This document shows positions 20,901 through 31,379 of a stretch of 64,000 bases of DNA, in pieces (within the stretch, counting starts at the first letter, position 1; every line of letters begins with the position of its first letter). Below the pieces are notes generated by a model, which made no database searches, was not told where the DNA came from, and was given only the letters and a program-made list of their open reading frames with translations. The translations under genes and the position numbers were made by a program. Origin of the DNA: Sipunculus nudus (Eukaryota; Annelida; Sipuncula; Golfingiida; Sipunculidae); NCBI GenBank assembly GCA_026874595.1, contig CM049306.1, forward strand, positions 87,123,142-87,187,141, read 5' to 3'.

Positions 20901-21731
20901 CAACCAATGGAGCTCCTATGTGTCGATTATCTTAGCCTTGAGCCATCTACAGGTGGAATTGAAAATATTCTGGTCATGACCGATAATTTCACACGCTACG
21001 CTATGGCAGTTCCTTGTCGCAATACTACGGCAAAGACTACAGCTAAAATACTATTTGACACATTTGTCCAACATTATGGCTTTCCAGCCCGCATCCACAG
21101 TGATCAGGGCAGACAATTTGAATCTAAAATCATCGAAGAACTATGCAGACTAGCTGGTATCCATAAATCACGATGTACACCGTACCATCCAATGGGGAAT
21201 GGGCAAACCGAAAGGTTTAACCGTAGTTTAATCAGTATGTTGGGTACTCTTGAGGAAGAGAAAAAGAAAAACTGGAAAGAATATGTCAGTGCTTTAACTC
21301 ATGCCTATAATTGTACGAAAAATGATGCAACCGGTTATACACCTTTCTATTTAATGTTCGGTCGACATCCACGCCTCCCTATTGATCTAGTACTTGGGAC
21401 CAACAACAATCCTAACCATCAAAATTACAACACATATGTTTCCGATCTAAAAGACCAACTTTCTTCTGCCTATGATATTGCTCAACGTGTCTCTTTATCA
21501 TCCAGGTATCACCACAAACGATTGTATGATAAACGTGCTCGCAATGCGGTGCTGGGTATTGGTGATCACGTCTTAGTACGAAAGGTAGGGATCATTGGGA
21601 AACAGAAACTGGTCGATAAATGGGAAAAGCAGGTGTATGAGGTATTGGAACAACCCAATAAGGATATTCCAGTATATGTTGTTTGCCCCTTGGGTGATAA
21701 AAAGTGTACTCGCACTCTGCATCGCAACTGA
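17943..21731 (+). CDS. pol: Gypsy Pol: protease, RT, RNase H, integrase
   Basis: Polyprotein for maturation, reverse transcription and integration, 1262 codons counted from an internal ATG. Initiation is more likely by frameshift from gag. The aspartic protease active site is DTG at 65-67 (LLDTGSQ). RT has FCIDYRTLN, FSSLDLKSGYWQ, MPFGLVNAP and catalytic YLDD at 508-511. RNase H acidic residues are D676 (HTDAS), E717 and D743. The integrase zinc domain is H930, H935, C965 and C968. The catalytic triad D995, D1054, E1090 has exact D35E spacing. A GPY/F-like module follows near the end. The frame overlaps gag by 38 nt in the +1 register. All catalytic residues are present. The frame stops at 21729-21731 just where such proteins usually continue, and the continuation lies in another frame. 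Confidence 0.95.
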   Translation: MPCQTRQKRENPKKLRVARDHSWENTGSGYKIPTTNVCTDNVPLVGETQVVDMFADGINCQGLLDTGSQVSTIAQWFYEKHLNPSDLVPVEEMMDLRQLDGQQVEYCGIIAVDLKFPEINSSQTFSVPVLVMKNTHFNASVPFLIGTNVLNSCLNFLQTNAGPNFIQSLHMPQPWNIAFKCLTNREKKSVNKGGYVLSTKSTVIPAHSDVTINGLTRGCTTGKTLVITDVNVLHRLPTGLVLLPCVQELDLSVGTSHRIPVQVRNLTSHSIIIPSKMILCNIQEASLVTQLTQSPDPSDQQFLNMFKFGQDLSQSEFEQLQLLLLKWKHIFSLSNTDIGHTSVEKHRIVLTNDEPFRERYRRIPPQLYDEVKQHLKEMLESKVIKESKSPFASPVVLVRKPDGTLRFCIDYRTLNSRTVRDAHSLPRIDETLDSLIGARYFSSLDLKSGYWQVELAEEDKDKTAFTVGPLGFYQWETMPFGLVNAPACFQRLMQKTMGDLHLKECLLYLDDIIVFSTSFEEHLKRLNNIFQRLHDAGLKLKPSTCQLMQDKVKYLGHIVSKEGIHTDQSKISALKEWPIPKCVSDVRPFLGFASFYRRFVPGFAKIAKPLHDLLKGHHIQNQTKTSNRTRKKVPSQTIFNWSNNHQLAFDQLIGLLSSAPVLAFADFSRPFIVHTDASFDGISGILYQDQDGQKRPIAYASRSLTPSESRYPIHKLEFLALKWCVTDKFKEYLYGSRFTVFTDNNPLTYIMSSAKLDATGQRWVSELANYDFNIQYKAGKHNIDADALSRIPRLLAEKKNHNQCITNDVVKAVCQSVTIPSPVICSLSCDQSKAVPSTDPVNLLGQTRLNVAKEQLLDSNLNPFIVHFRDGKVINKKDLTHPDQIILFRCIDSLVLRDDILYRKRTLNGKIQYQMVIPSSLRQVALSGIHDDVGHLGRNRSVHLAHDRFYWPKMSKDIDSYIKNCPRCIRRKSPPAKAPLVPITSTQPMELLCVDYLSLEPSTGGIENILVMTDNFTRYAMAVPCRNTTAKTTAKILFDTFVQHYGFPARIHSDQGRQFESKIIEELCRLAGIHKSRCTPYHPMGNGQTERFNRSLISMLGTLEEEKKKNWKEYVSALTHAYNCTKNDATGYTPFYLMFGRHPRLPIDLVLGTNNNPNHQNYNTYVSDLKDQLSSAYDIAQRVSLSSRYHHKRLYDKRARNAVLGIGDHVLVRKVGIIGKQKLVDKWEKQVYEVLEQPNKDIPVYVVCPLGDKKCTRTLHRN
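17979..17985 (+). promoter_or_regulatory. A_AAA_AAC ribosomal frameshift heptamer
   Basis: In the frame that carries the zinc-knuckle His and Cys codons, the codons read CTA AAA AAC TAA, so the heptamer A_AAA_AAC lies exactly in X_XXY_YYZ register, one codon before the stop at 17986-17988. A -1 slip enters the pol frame. Use of this heptamer for gag-pro frameshifting is known in retroviruses. A downstream stimulatory structure was not established. Confidence 0.6.
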
Positions 21732-22273
21732 TCCTTCCATATACAGGATTGCCCGTCGACCCTACACAAAAACCAGTTTCCACAACACACAAACCAATTA
21801 TTACATCATCAGTGTCAGGGTCGGAAGACTCATCAACAGATGACGACCCCATTTTCACTATAACTCCAAATAATCGTCCCCACATGAGTAGTTCTGAAGA
21901 TGTGAGCGAGTTGCATTTAGAACTTGAATTATCGGATGATACAGATGATGATGCAATTGCGTCTGATCACTCTAATACATTCCGGATAAATGGTTCTACT
22001 GATGATTGCAATGCAAATGTTGATACCGTGAATACTACAGGTCTTGATGATGACGTCACTGGTGTGTTAAACGATGACGCCAAAGGTGATAATGACAATA
22101 TATCACAACTACACGATGACCATGACGTCATCTCAAGTCATGATCATAATAATGATGGTAATAGCGCCCCAATATCTGATCAGAGTGGGGATCCGGATGT
22201 TAATCCAGTACGTAGATCTACCCGAGAACGACGTATGCCAGAACGTTTTGGGGACTATGTACTTAACGGGTGA
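21704..22273 (+). CDS. Out-of-frame acidic C-terminal tail of Gypsy Pol
   Basis: From about 21728 this frame carries what looks like the normal end of Pol: a short Leu/Pro-rich join, ~150 residues rich in Asp, Ser, Asn and Thr, and a closing RRSTRERRMPERFGDYV motif of the kind found at Pol ends of many Gypsy elements. It is offset by one base from the pol frame, overlapping its last codons, and has GTG rather than ATG at its nominal start. The simplest reading is a one-base loss in this copy near 21726-21729. A separate small protein or a second frameshift site is possible but less likely. No membrane segment or envelope-like feature is present. Confidence 0.6.
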   Translation: MYSHSASQLILPYTGLPVDPTQKPVSTTHKPIITSSVSGSEDSSTDDDPIFTITPNNRPHMSSSEDVSELHLELELSDDTDDDAIASDHSNTFRINGSTDDCNANVDTVNTTGLDDDVTGVLNDDAKGDNDNISQLHDDHDVISSHDHNNDGNSAPISDQSGDPDVNPVRRSTRERRMPERFGDYVLNG

Positions 22274-22704
22274 TAATATTTTTAAACAAGTGCATGTGTT
22301 AACATAAGTATGTTTAGGATAGGTTCCTTGCGTAAGCTACATGACTCGTTCTGAGATTTGACGAGTCAGTGATATCATTATACGATTGTTTTTTTTTTTG
22401 CGTATGCTGACTTTCTCCACTGCCACCAGTTTCTGGGTTTTTCACTTTCATATATGTATACCTCATGTGAACATAATGTTCCAATATAAACATCTATCCG
22501 AAATCCTACTAGAGGCAGTCCACTGCTAATGCTGTCATGCGCGACCTCTCTTTGCAGTTAGTGTCGGGACGCCACTTCTCTACTGGGGGGAGCGTTTAGT
22601 ATATGGTGTGGATGATGTGCTGTTGGTATGGTGTGGTGGATCTGATATAATTTTTTTTTACCTAACTTTTCTCGTACATTAATGTCGGGTCGACATTTTT
22701 TTCA
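22274..22704 (+). other. Gypsy 3' untranslated region
   Basis: No open frame of note lies between the Pol tail and the polypurine tract. The stretch is T-rich with short T homopolymers. Confidence 0.6.
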
Positions 22705-22717
22705 AGTAGGGGGAGGA
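22705..22717 (+). promoter_or_regulatory. Polypurine tract
   Basis: AGTAGGGGGAGGA directly abuts the 3' LTR, the expected place and composition for the plus-strand primer. Confidence 0.8.
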
Positions 22718-23482
22718 TGTAACGGCTCCGATTATATTATCAGGTATAACTGAATTGCATGGCAGGTATCATATCATCAGCTTGGCCTAACTGGTCAATG
22801 AATTGCCCCGCAGTTGCCTTGGTTGCCTTGTTTGCTTGGTTCCTCATTACTCAACCGGTTTTCCGTTGTTCCTATTGTTTTCATTCGGACAATGACACGG
22901 ACCGCGACGCGAACCCTGCCAAGCCTCAGTCTCGTGACATAGAGAACTTGTCAGTATTCGTTCTCTGCTTGGCAGGTAAGGACAGTTTTTAATAAACTCT
23001 TAAACTGCGATAAACTCTATCATTTAGCCAATTCATTACTTTCAGTATATCACGTACGTACTATCATGTAAACTGTATATTCCATATTCTAATTGCACAC
23101 GTTACTGGTAAATTCATACTTGTTGTACGCATGGATATTTGTATTCATGGTAATATGCAACGATATCTTAAAATGTGGTTCCTAAATATATAGGCTCATT
23201 TGTATTATATGTAATGTGTTTACTTGTGTAATGAATACCAAGAAATGTGCAAATGTATATTCTGTATATTTCATGCCATTTATTGTATTTTTGCACCATA
23301 TAGAAATGTTTATATGAAATGTTTAATGGGAGTATTCGTTCTCTGCTTGGCAGGGACTCCGGCTTGGAGGACTCCAGATTTGTATATATATACGGCTGAA
23401 TAAACACTTTTATATATATACATCGCCTTGCCTCGCTTTACACTCACGCCGGGTGACTTTGGCTCTTGCCGGGAACACCCGT

Positions 23483-23486
<4 letters not shown>
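22718..23486 (+). repeat. 3' LTR of the Gypsy element
   Basis: 769 bp, colinear with 15074-15842 at an offset of 7,644. The seven differences are at 22984, 22992, 23012, 23015, 23026, 23079 and 23206. AATAAA at 23399-23404. Confidence 0.97.

Positions 23487-23538
<52 letters not shown>
23487..23538. repeat. (TA)n microsatellite at the Gypsy 3' junction
   Basis: About 52 bp of TA follow the 3' LTR directly. A shorter TA run flanks the 5' LTR, so the element split or seeded this microsatellite. Confidence 0.95.
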
Positions 23539-23543
<5 letters not shown>

Positions 23544-23836
23544 TATTCATGATATCTTTCTTTGATTGCATCAAGTACATCTGTACTTGACTGTTACTAT
23601 ACGCCTATGCGCTAAATCGTTAAGGTGGTCTTGTTTTTGTAAACACACACACTTGGACTTAGTCTCTCAACAAACATAACCAAAACAAAATATGAAGAGG
23701 GGAGAAAGACACACTTATTCTGTAAAACTCCTGGTGGTGTCTTTGGGACATTTGTATTCCGTCAACTGATATTGGAACATCATACACCTGGCAAGTATGC
23801 AAGAAATTTTAATATTTACGAAGCAAAAGGTCACGC

Positions 23837-24138
23837 TTACGGCATGACAAGGGACGCAGGCAATAGAGTCACATCTGTATCCAGTTTGTCGTTTGTGGTC
23901 AAAATGTGGCACCATTTGTTGCACATCTGTGCCAATATTTCATAAAAGAAGCATTTCTGTGGCGTTGCTGTTACCACGCCAGACACTCGCACGGGTAAAA
24001 CAGGTGTGCATGGAATATGGATTGGCGTAGTTGTCAGCTTATCCAAGACTTCTGTCAGAGCATTAAAGAAACTGTAAGGTGACACCCGATAGTCACTGTA
24101 GCCGGTCTGTTCATATGTTGTCCCTTCAATAAGGAGCC
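23837..24138 (-). CDS. Candidate 3'-terminal exon, unknown protein (minus strand)
   Basis: On the minus strand an acceptor-like site (TTCTTCCACGTATTAG, ending at 24139) opens a frame of ~100 codons to TAA at 23837-23839. The translation is protein-like: a YSDYRVSPYSFFNALTEVL stretch, six cysteines in the second half and a short C-terminus ending LPASLVMP. Codon third positions are mixed despite AT-rich surroundings. An AATAAA on the minus strand (plus 23539-23544) lies downstream, next to the (TA)n tract at the Gypsy junction, so the Gypsy insertion would lie just beyond this gene's 3' end. No domain was recognised and upstream exons were not located. Confidence 0.4.
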
Positions 24139-25655
24139 CTAATACGTGGAAGAACTAAAGATTTGTCTTAGACAGCTTGAATTCCCAAGATATTAAACTG
24201 GGCGGAGAAAATAGTATTACACTGAGTGCTTTTTTTATGGTGTATACTCGTTGTTTCTCATAGCAGCATTGGTGTTTTCTTATTTTTCTTAATAAAGGAT
24301 GAATTATATTCAGATAAGGTCTTTTGACGAGGACCATTGATAGGCTCATTAATACGGCTATTACTGACTTCTTAAAACAAGAGCCCCGCTACTGAATGCT
24401 TAATTCTTTCTGTCTAAGGTGATGTGACCTGACACAAAGATGAAAATCGGATGACATACTTAATTGTTAAGCATTCATTTAGTGATATTCAGTAACGATC
24501 CATCATACCCATGGTAAGTCATCAGGGCGAAAACATATAAGTTAAAGGGCGGACATTACGAAAGGACAGACGGTACACTACAATAGAACCGTGTATATAA
24601 CCGTTTCTCACAAAATATAAAATTTTAAAAAATGTCTTGAAATTGAATATTTTTGACCGTATAGTAATAGTCATTAGTCATTCTCTTTCACTTGTGTTAT
24701 ACATTCCTGAATTATATGTCCAGTTACTGATGGAAGCTTTGTTATACCAGAAATGACAAGCACTTTCCTCATAAAAATCTGTCATATATTGTCTTATGAA
24801 CAATGTACTGGTAATTACTGTCTTAAATACAAGTATCTGACTGGTTTAGAGACATCTGTCTGACGTAATCTGTTCTTCAGGGATGCGTGATCGTGAAAAA
24901 TTATTTAAAGTATAAAAATTGAAGGATAAATTTTGTCATTACATTTGTTTCATATCAGACAAGAAAATACAAAAAATAATTTATAGGAATTTGTTGTAAA
25001 ATTAATCTGCATATGGCAGCAACCTGTTTTAGCAACATATTCGGAGAATATGTCAGTAAAATTCGTATCATTTGTTATACAGAATTTTAGCCAGGAGAAA
25101 TAATAATAAAGAATCAATCTTCTAAATAAAATTATCTTTTGAATGTCGTCCATATTTAAAAAGAATAAAGGAATATTTGCTTGGGTTGCCAAATTAATTT
25201 TTTTAAATCCTCAAATGTTTCCGAGTGAAGTTGCAAACAGGCAAACCAACGAATCAAGGGAAAACATTACTGCGGAGGCATAATAAAAGTATCATCTGTC
25301 AGGCTACGAACTTGCGAACTGGAGGAGAACAGAAGGTAGTATTTGCTGAGAATCAGCTATGACCTTTATAACTGTCCCAGAAAGACCTATAGTTCAGTCC
25401 ACTCCATATTAGGTATAATTACCCGACCATCAGAATCAATTCTTAGCGCATTCTAACTAGATCAGCCTCAGGACAGCATTGGATGGTTATCTGTAATTTC
25501 TGCTGCTTTAACCAGGAGTGTTTACCAAACGTTCACACTGAAAAGTTGGTGATACAATAAGCTCGCTGATGTCTGATTACTCCAGGTTATAACTGACGGT
25601 CCCAGGAAGACAATATGTTTAACCAAATCAAACCGCATGTTTACATATGTCAGCG

Positions 25656-25657
<2 letters not shown>

Positions 25658-25704
<47 letters not shown>
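25658..25704. repeat. (GA)n microsatellite
   Basis: About 47 bp of uninterrupted GA. Confidence 0.95.
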
Positions 25705-25706
<2 letters not shown>

Positions 25707-27855
25707 CTTTATTTTAGGCTGATAGATTCGATGAGATGTTCCAGTTTGCAAAACTGAACAACGGTCATTTAAAGTCAGCTATTCATGTGCCTTATTTGTG
25801 AAAATGTGGAATTTCTAACAGACTTAGGGTGTATAATACTAATAATCGAGAGTAGGCAATTCCTGTTATAAGAAAGGAAACCGCCCCTTCTGACGGGTAA
25901 GTAGACACGGTACACAAACCCATATTGACAAATTTAAACCCGTGACTGGAAGTATAGACTGCGCATGAGAGAACGTTGAAAGTTCCCTGGTTGGAACTGG
26001 TGACAGCTTGGAAGCAACGCCATCTTTTGTCATTCGCAAAACGTTCAAATCGAAGGATTATGTATGTATTCATTGTAACATGGGTGGTTTCCGTTATCCC
26101 GGAGTTGAGACCGCCCTATTTGTGCGCTTTTGGGACAGCATTTTTTCAACAACTGATAAAGTAAATCTGTGTTACTGAAGCGTGACAAAAGTACAACATA
26201 TGCAAGTTTGATTTGGAAAACATGGCGTTGGGTATGCAGGTGGTCCTACGATTAAACATATCTTGTTGGCTTAAGCCTTCCCTTAACATGAACTATTCAG
26301 TGCCAAATAAAAACGGTAGCAGAATCGAATTTAGCGCGAAAGGGATGGACGGTAAAAGGAACCATAGTATCTAGGCTGTCTATGGTGATGTGTCTCATCA
26401 CAAGACTTCCTCACAAGTGCCACGTGAGACATACTAGGATCAAGCTGTAATTTACAGTGGATTTCGGGTCTGCTTCGCCAATTTCTCAGCAAGCGACACA
26501 AACTCAACGGAGTTACCAAGCGGCTCTGTTGATTTAGCCTCCTGAACATAGGCAGGGCTGACTAGGTATCCTGGTCTTTCTGCATTCCACCTACGCAAAA
26601 TCCCAAGTTTTTTTCAGTCATCACATGAACCAATAATCACGCTGGTAATACTGTAAATGTTAAGTTGATTCGTTTTGCCCCCACCAAATATGTCCATTGA
26701 CTGGCAAGGACATTGAGTTTGTCGCTTAACGATTTTGTTGTCATTGTCATTTTTGTGGTTTTGTGAGGTGTTTATATTTATGACTTTTGGTACCAAGCCC
26801 ACGCATGAACTTCTGCTTACAGACTTGCAATATTCATCAGTAGGATACCCAGTCTTGTAAATGTATTATGCCTGGTGAATCTCGAGAGTTTCTATTTTAT
26901 GTGCGTTCCTCCAACTAATAACGCTTGAAAAGAGTAGGTCAAGTAATTTATAAGTAATTTCCAGAGAGTAATTTCCAAGCGCTTTGTTTCCGCTTTTTTA
27001 ACAAATTACATGATCGCTGGTAACAATATGTATATGTATATAAATATACATTTTTCAAGTTGTTTCGGACATTTGAGGAATTCTGGAAGGCGAATATATA
27101 CGACGGTCACTATTCCCTGTCATAAAAGATAACGAAATATTGTACGTGTCAAGGATGTAGGAGTGTGATACTGGCGTAAAAACAGCCTGCCATGCCATTT
27201 CGGTGCTATATCCATTAATAAAGCCCCATTCACATACAGACATTTACTCATGTTACTATCTTTTATATGAAGTAAAATACGTCTGTGAGTAAAATTCTAC
27301 TTGTTGTATATTATACTTTGTGTTCACATGTCATAAAGGTCCATGTATGCAAATTGACATTTAAACACACTATAAGAATTAAACAAGGGCCCAAAGACCC
27401 AAAGCTCAAGTGTGAATATTTCCTCTTGGGTGCCGCTATAGCTTTACAAACAAGAATGATTCTATTTCATGTTTGACAGCGGGCTGAAAGATGGTCTCCA
27501 CCATGGCTCCGTAATTCACAGGTCAAATGTGTCTTAAGCAGTAGCGATGTTTTAACTATTTGATTAAAAATGGATGACAGGTGGGGAAAGATGTATAGCC
27601 TGTTGGACAAGGAGTTGAAGATGAGGGTACGTGGTTCATTCCCAACCAGTGCCTCAAAGACAAAATTAAAAAAAAAAGTTACATTACCCTACATTACCAT
27701 CTCAGAACTGTCCCCCGATTCTGTTTCAATATTGTATCGATTGTTCCGTAATATTACCTAAACTGTTGTTCTGGGGTCAAATGTACATATTCAGAAACCT
27801 AACAATATTTTCTAAAATGTGAACACTGATTTCTCGTAGCTGGTTGATTTTTTAA

Positions 27856-27857
<2 letters not shown>

Positions 27858-27903
<46 letters not shown>
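27858..27903. repeat. (TA)n microsatellite
   Basis: About 46 bp of uninterrupted TA. Confidence 0.95.
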
Positions 27904-27906
<3 letters not shown>

Positions 27907-29293
27907 TCTTACTTAATTGTCTTTAAATTGATATTTCTCAGCCATTTATGATTCAAAACATTCAAATAATAAAGCTGTATATATGCACCATATAACCACT
28001 AAAATGTGTACGTTAGACCCTATCTTTAACATATTTAATTATCTTTTAATTTGTAGGTGTAAATTTGAATTTAAATATGTCTTAGGGTTTACCCATATTA
28101 TTACATGATGTATATAGGTATTCCTAATCGGTATGTTTTTGTTGGAAAAAATGAGTTTTATGCAAATACCTGAAATCTAATAAACATTTTAAAGTCTAGA
28201 TCAAATCATCCATTATAAAAAAAACAAAAGTTGTCAATCAATAACATGCAGAGTGCATTTTTATCTCTATAAACATTGTTCTATTTTGATTATGACCACG
28301 AAATATGAATTCCGATCTTGAACTAGAAGGAAAACTGAATTGTTGAATATGTTATAAATATGTAATCATAGGCCAACTTGTAACATAAAAAGGTACGTTT
28401 GCTCATATATGCAAATAGAAAATCTTTTCACTTGACACAATTTACTTGACAAGTAATATACTTTTGCATCACCTCCTGAGGTCGTGCAAATATACTTTTA
28501 CTCATGTCAGTTTACTCAAGGAGTTTTTGTACTAAAATATGTAAATCTGTTCACATGACACAGTTTACTTACATCAGGAACATTATCTACACTGCAACCA
28601 GATTAACACCATCAATGTCAATTGAGCTACGCAATAAAACAAATAGAAAAAGTAAATTTATAACAGTACCTGCACGTCACTGTCGAAATCTAAGATCACG
28701 TGCAAATAAAGAGCAAAAAAAAAAAAAAAACTGCTGATGCCCTTCAGTAATTTATTTTCGTAATCCTGTCAAAGGCAAACAAATATAGACGGGTGAGAAC
28801 ATAACCTCCTTTTCCCAGGTTATGAATGAAAATGCAGCAACGGACATTTAGATGTCTAAGACTTTATCAGAAACTTCTACGACATGGCAAATGCCTAAAC
28901 CTCTATCTAATCTGGCTTTGTGTCTACGACAGTGTTGGCTGAGGATCGAGTGATGAACAAGCCAGCTGGCGTGATCAAAGACCACCCGCTAACTACAGAG
29001 CTGTCCCCGTTATATATATTTTATGAAATAGTCTTTGTTGCTGTAACATCTATCAAATGAACTGTATTTGCAGTGACGAGGATACTATCAGCACCATAAA
29101 ATCAGAGTGCCTGGATGTGACAAAGAGGGTTATTATCACATAAATCAATTTGTTCCATTGAGAAAATGTTCCCATTGTTCGGAATATCACAGAACGCCGG
29201 AATAATTAAATGTAACTTTTACCGTTTATGTTACAGTAGGCGAGAATAATAGCGATTATATTATGAAACACAACCAGATGATAACATGACTGG

Positions 29294-29295
<2 letters not shown>

Positions 29296-29344
<49 letters not shown>
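29296..29344. repeat. (TA)n microsatellite
   Basis: About 49 bp of uninterrupted TA. Confidence 0.95.
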
Positions 29345-29349
<5 letters not shown>

Positions 29350-29893
29350 TTATAATAGTTAGACGTACAACCTAAGATTCAGGAAACATCCAGCTGATGG
29401 ACGGACACCAAATCCAGTTATGCAAACATGATTCGAATTCCATACATTCAGGTGCCATCATTACTAATTAAATGGTTGATAATTTAATCAAAATATCAAT
29501 TGGCAGTGTTTTCAAAGAGTATTTGGTAAATTTTAAGCGTCCTTTAAATAAAATATGGAGCAACACTGGTCCTATATAAACAATGATATACCGTTGTCTC
29601 GAATCTTTAAGCCAAACTCTCTACATAATATTAAAAAAGTCCACGCATACCTTTTTCACATATGTTAATCGTCACAAACAAACACAAACACAGACAAAAG
29701 TGTGATCGATAGTTGGTAGTGAAATCCTGTTTAAAAACTGAGGCTAAAGTGTTACAATCAGGTATTTCTGATTTCTTTACGTTAAACGGACGTGGACGGA
29801 CGTTAAACAAAGTTACTCCTGCTTTACGTTCAGATTAATGGATTATAGCTAAACCCCTTCCTATGTTATCCATGTATAAAAATACTACCATTA

Positions 29894-30177
29894 GGCCAAA
29901 AAAAATAATAGGTATGGTTCTCAGGCACCGCCCGCGTCAATTTTTATCCCCCGCATCAAACATTTTTATTTTGATTTTTATCTTTCAAAAAGATAATTTA
30001 TACAATTTATGTAGTAATTTTATCTGTTTAGCAAAACAAATGGTTATTTTCATGCTTTTCCCTGATCTTATTCCTTTTTGCGAAACATACAAAAAAAGTC
30101 AAAAATAAAATACCGCCCGCCCGCACTGATTTCTGAAAAAAAGTGCCTGAGAACCATACCTTTTTTATTGTTTGGCC
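29894..30177. mobile_element. PIF/Harbinger-like MITE
   Basis: 284 bp bounded by inverted ends GGCCAAA...TTTGGCC. The ~36-bp arms share GGTATGGTTCTCAGGCAC (29911-29928) with its complement at 30143-30160. Inside both arms are CCGCCCGC words. TTA flanks both ends (29891-29893 and 30178-30180), the 3-bp duplication typical of PIF/Harbinger. There is no transposase frame; the 81-codon frame at 29863-30108 reads through the element and is discounted. Confidence 0.85.
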
Positions 30178-30640
30178 TTATGATCAATGTGTTTTTTAAG
30201 CAAAGACATGATTTAATGATTGGACCACTTTCAGAGAATATTTGCAAATAAACTTTACGGTAATTTATAGATACAAACTGATCAAATGATTGTCCCTCGA
30301 GAAATCTGACGTCACTTTTCAGGGACTTTTGTTAACCTTATGCTATTGTTGTCGACCCTCCGTACCCGAAGATAATTATCCTTCATGAAAACCACTATAA
30401 AATACATAAGGGTTTTAATAAAGGAGCTAACTGCAATACGTTTTTATATAAGCGTATGTCCTAGAGGTCGGGCACAGCTGGTCGAGGTCAAAACCTACCT
30501 TTCCTCCCATTCGAGTACAGAAATATTATACCTAGATATATTTTCTTATAAAGGTTTGTTTAACAAATATAAAACTTCTGATTTTTTATATTCTCCATAT
30601 TAATCATTTAAAATGAATCTAAAACAGAATCTGAGACAGT
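30178..30640. other. Spacer without recognised features
   Basis: AT-rich unique DNA. The frame at 30385-30603 has no motif. Confidence 0.4.
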
Positions 30641-30648
30641 AACAAGAA

Positions 30649-31068
30649 GTGAAACGGAAATGGATTCAAGATTGCTTCCAGGTTCATATTTATGTCACTA
30701 CGATGCCAAGAATGAGTAAGGTTTATGAAACAGCCCAACTGTCCGATTTGTTCAGTCGTTTCTGCTCCGATCGCCCGAACTTCTGGCTGTCGAAACACAA
30801 ATTCCGTGAATTCATTCTTTTGAAATTCTGAAGAAACAAAAATTGGAAGAGTATGACATTCATGAATTCGTCAGACTCATCCATAATTTACGAAGAACGA
30901 TTCAACATGCATAACGGGCAAGTTACCATGTGTATGGATCGGTATTACAAACCGTGCAGTGTGACAAACAAATCGGGATTGACATGGTCCCATTCCCGAC
31001 CAGCTGAATTTCGAGAAATGCTATACCGTTTCCTGAAATATCGGGACCATGACAGAGTATGCTACTGA
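30649..31068 (+). pseudogene. Possible decayed coding region, unknown
   Basis: One frame is open from 30649 to 31068 apart from a TGA near 30829-30831. Both halves look protein-like: FSRFCSDRPNFWL before the stop, and GQVTMCMDRYYKPCSVTNK and EFREMLYRFLKY after it. Between them a second frame (about 30830-30916) also reads like coding sequence (KKQKLEEYDIHEFVRLIHNL), which suggests frame slips in a degraded gene. No family is recognised. It could be a dead transposon ORF, a processed pseudogene or chance. Confidence 0.3.
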
Positions 31069-31379
31069 CGAGATGCGCTCGATGCATGCATAGTGCTTTC
31101 AAGAAGGCGAGGTCGCATTGAGTGGTTCTCCCACATTAAGATAGACATGATATTCATCATGAGAGATTCTCTGAGCATGAAGTCCATAACCGCAGTCCCA
31201 TTACAATATATCAAAGCATTCGTGACCATCAAGTCGTGGATCCGGATGCACTAACAGTAATCCTGCATTTGAACTATGAAGGGTTGAACAGGACATTATT
31301 AATTTGTAATCATTAAATAGACATCTAATTAAGATGTATAGCTAATATTAAGACTCAAATATGAACTGATCTTCTCCAT

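Larger units (their letters stand above)
15074..23486 (+). mobile_element. Ty3/Gypsy LTR retrotransposon, nearly complete, PNMA-like Gag
   Basis: This 8,413-bp element has 769-bp LTRs (TGTAAC...GTTACA), a primer-binding site, leader, gag, pol, an acidic C-terminal tail and a polypurine tract. Pol order PR-RT-RNaseH-IN is diagnostic for Ty3/Gypsy. The LTRs differ at 7 of 769 sites (~0.9%), indicating recent integration. It lies in a (TA)n tract, so the target duplication cannot be told from the repeat. Two single-base frame breaks (near 17918-17928 and 21726-21729) make this copy probably non-autonomous. No envelope gene was seen between pol and the 3' LTR. Confidence 0.95.
24139..29893. other. 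Spacer with microsatellites
   Basis: Unique AT-rich DNA with (GA)n at 25658-25704, (TA)n at 27858-27903 and (TA)n at 29296-29344. Open frames at 25792-26073 (minus) and 27055-27243 (minus) look moderately protein-like but have no splice or domain support. Nothing else was recognised. Confidence 0.5.

Noticed and set aside
22274-22717. Envelope-like gene after pol
   Set aside because: No open frame of adequate length and no signal peptide or membrane segment between pol and the 3' LTR.
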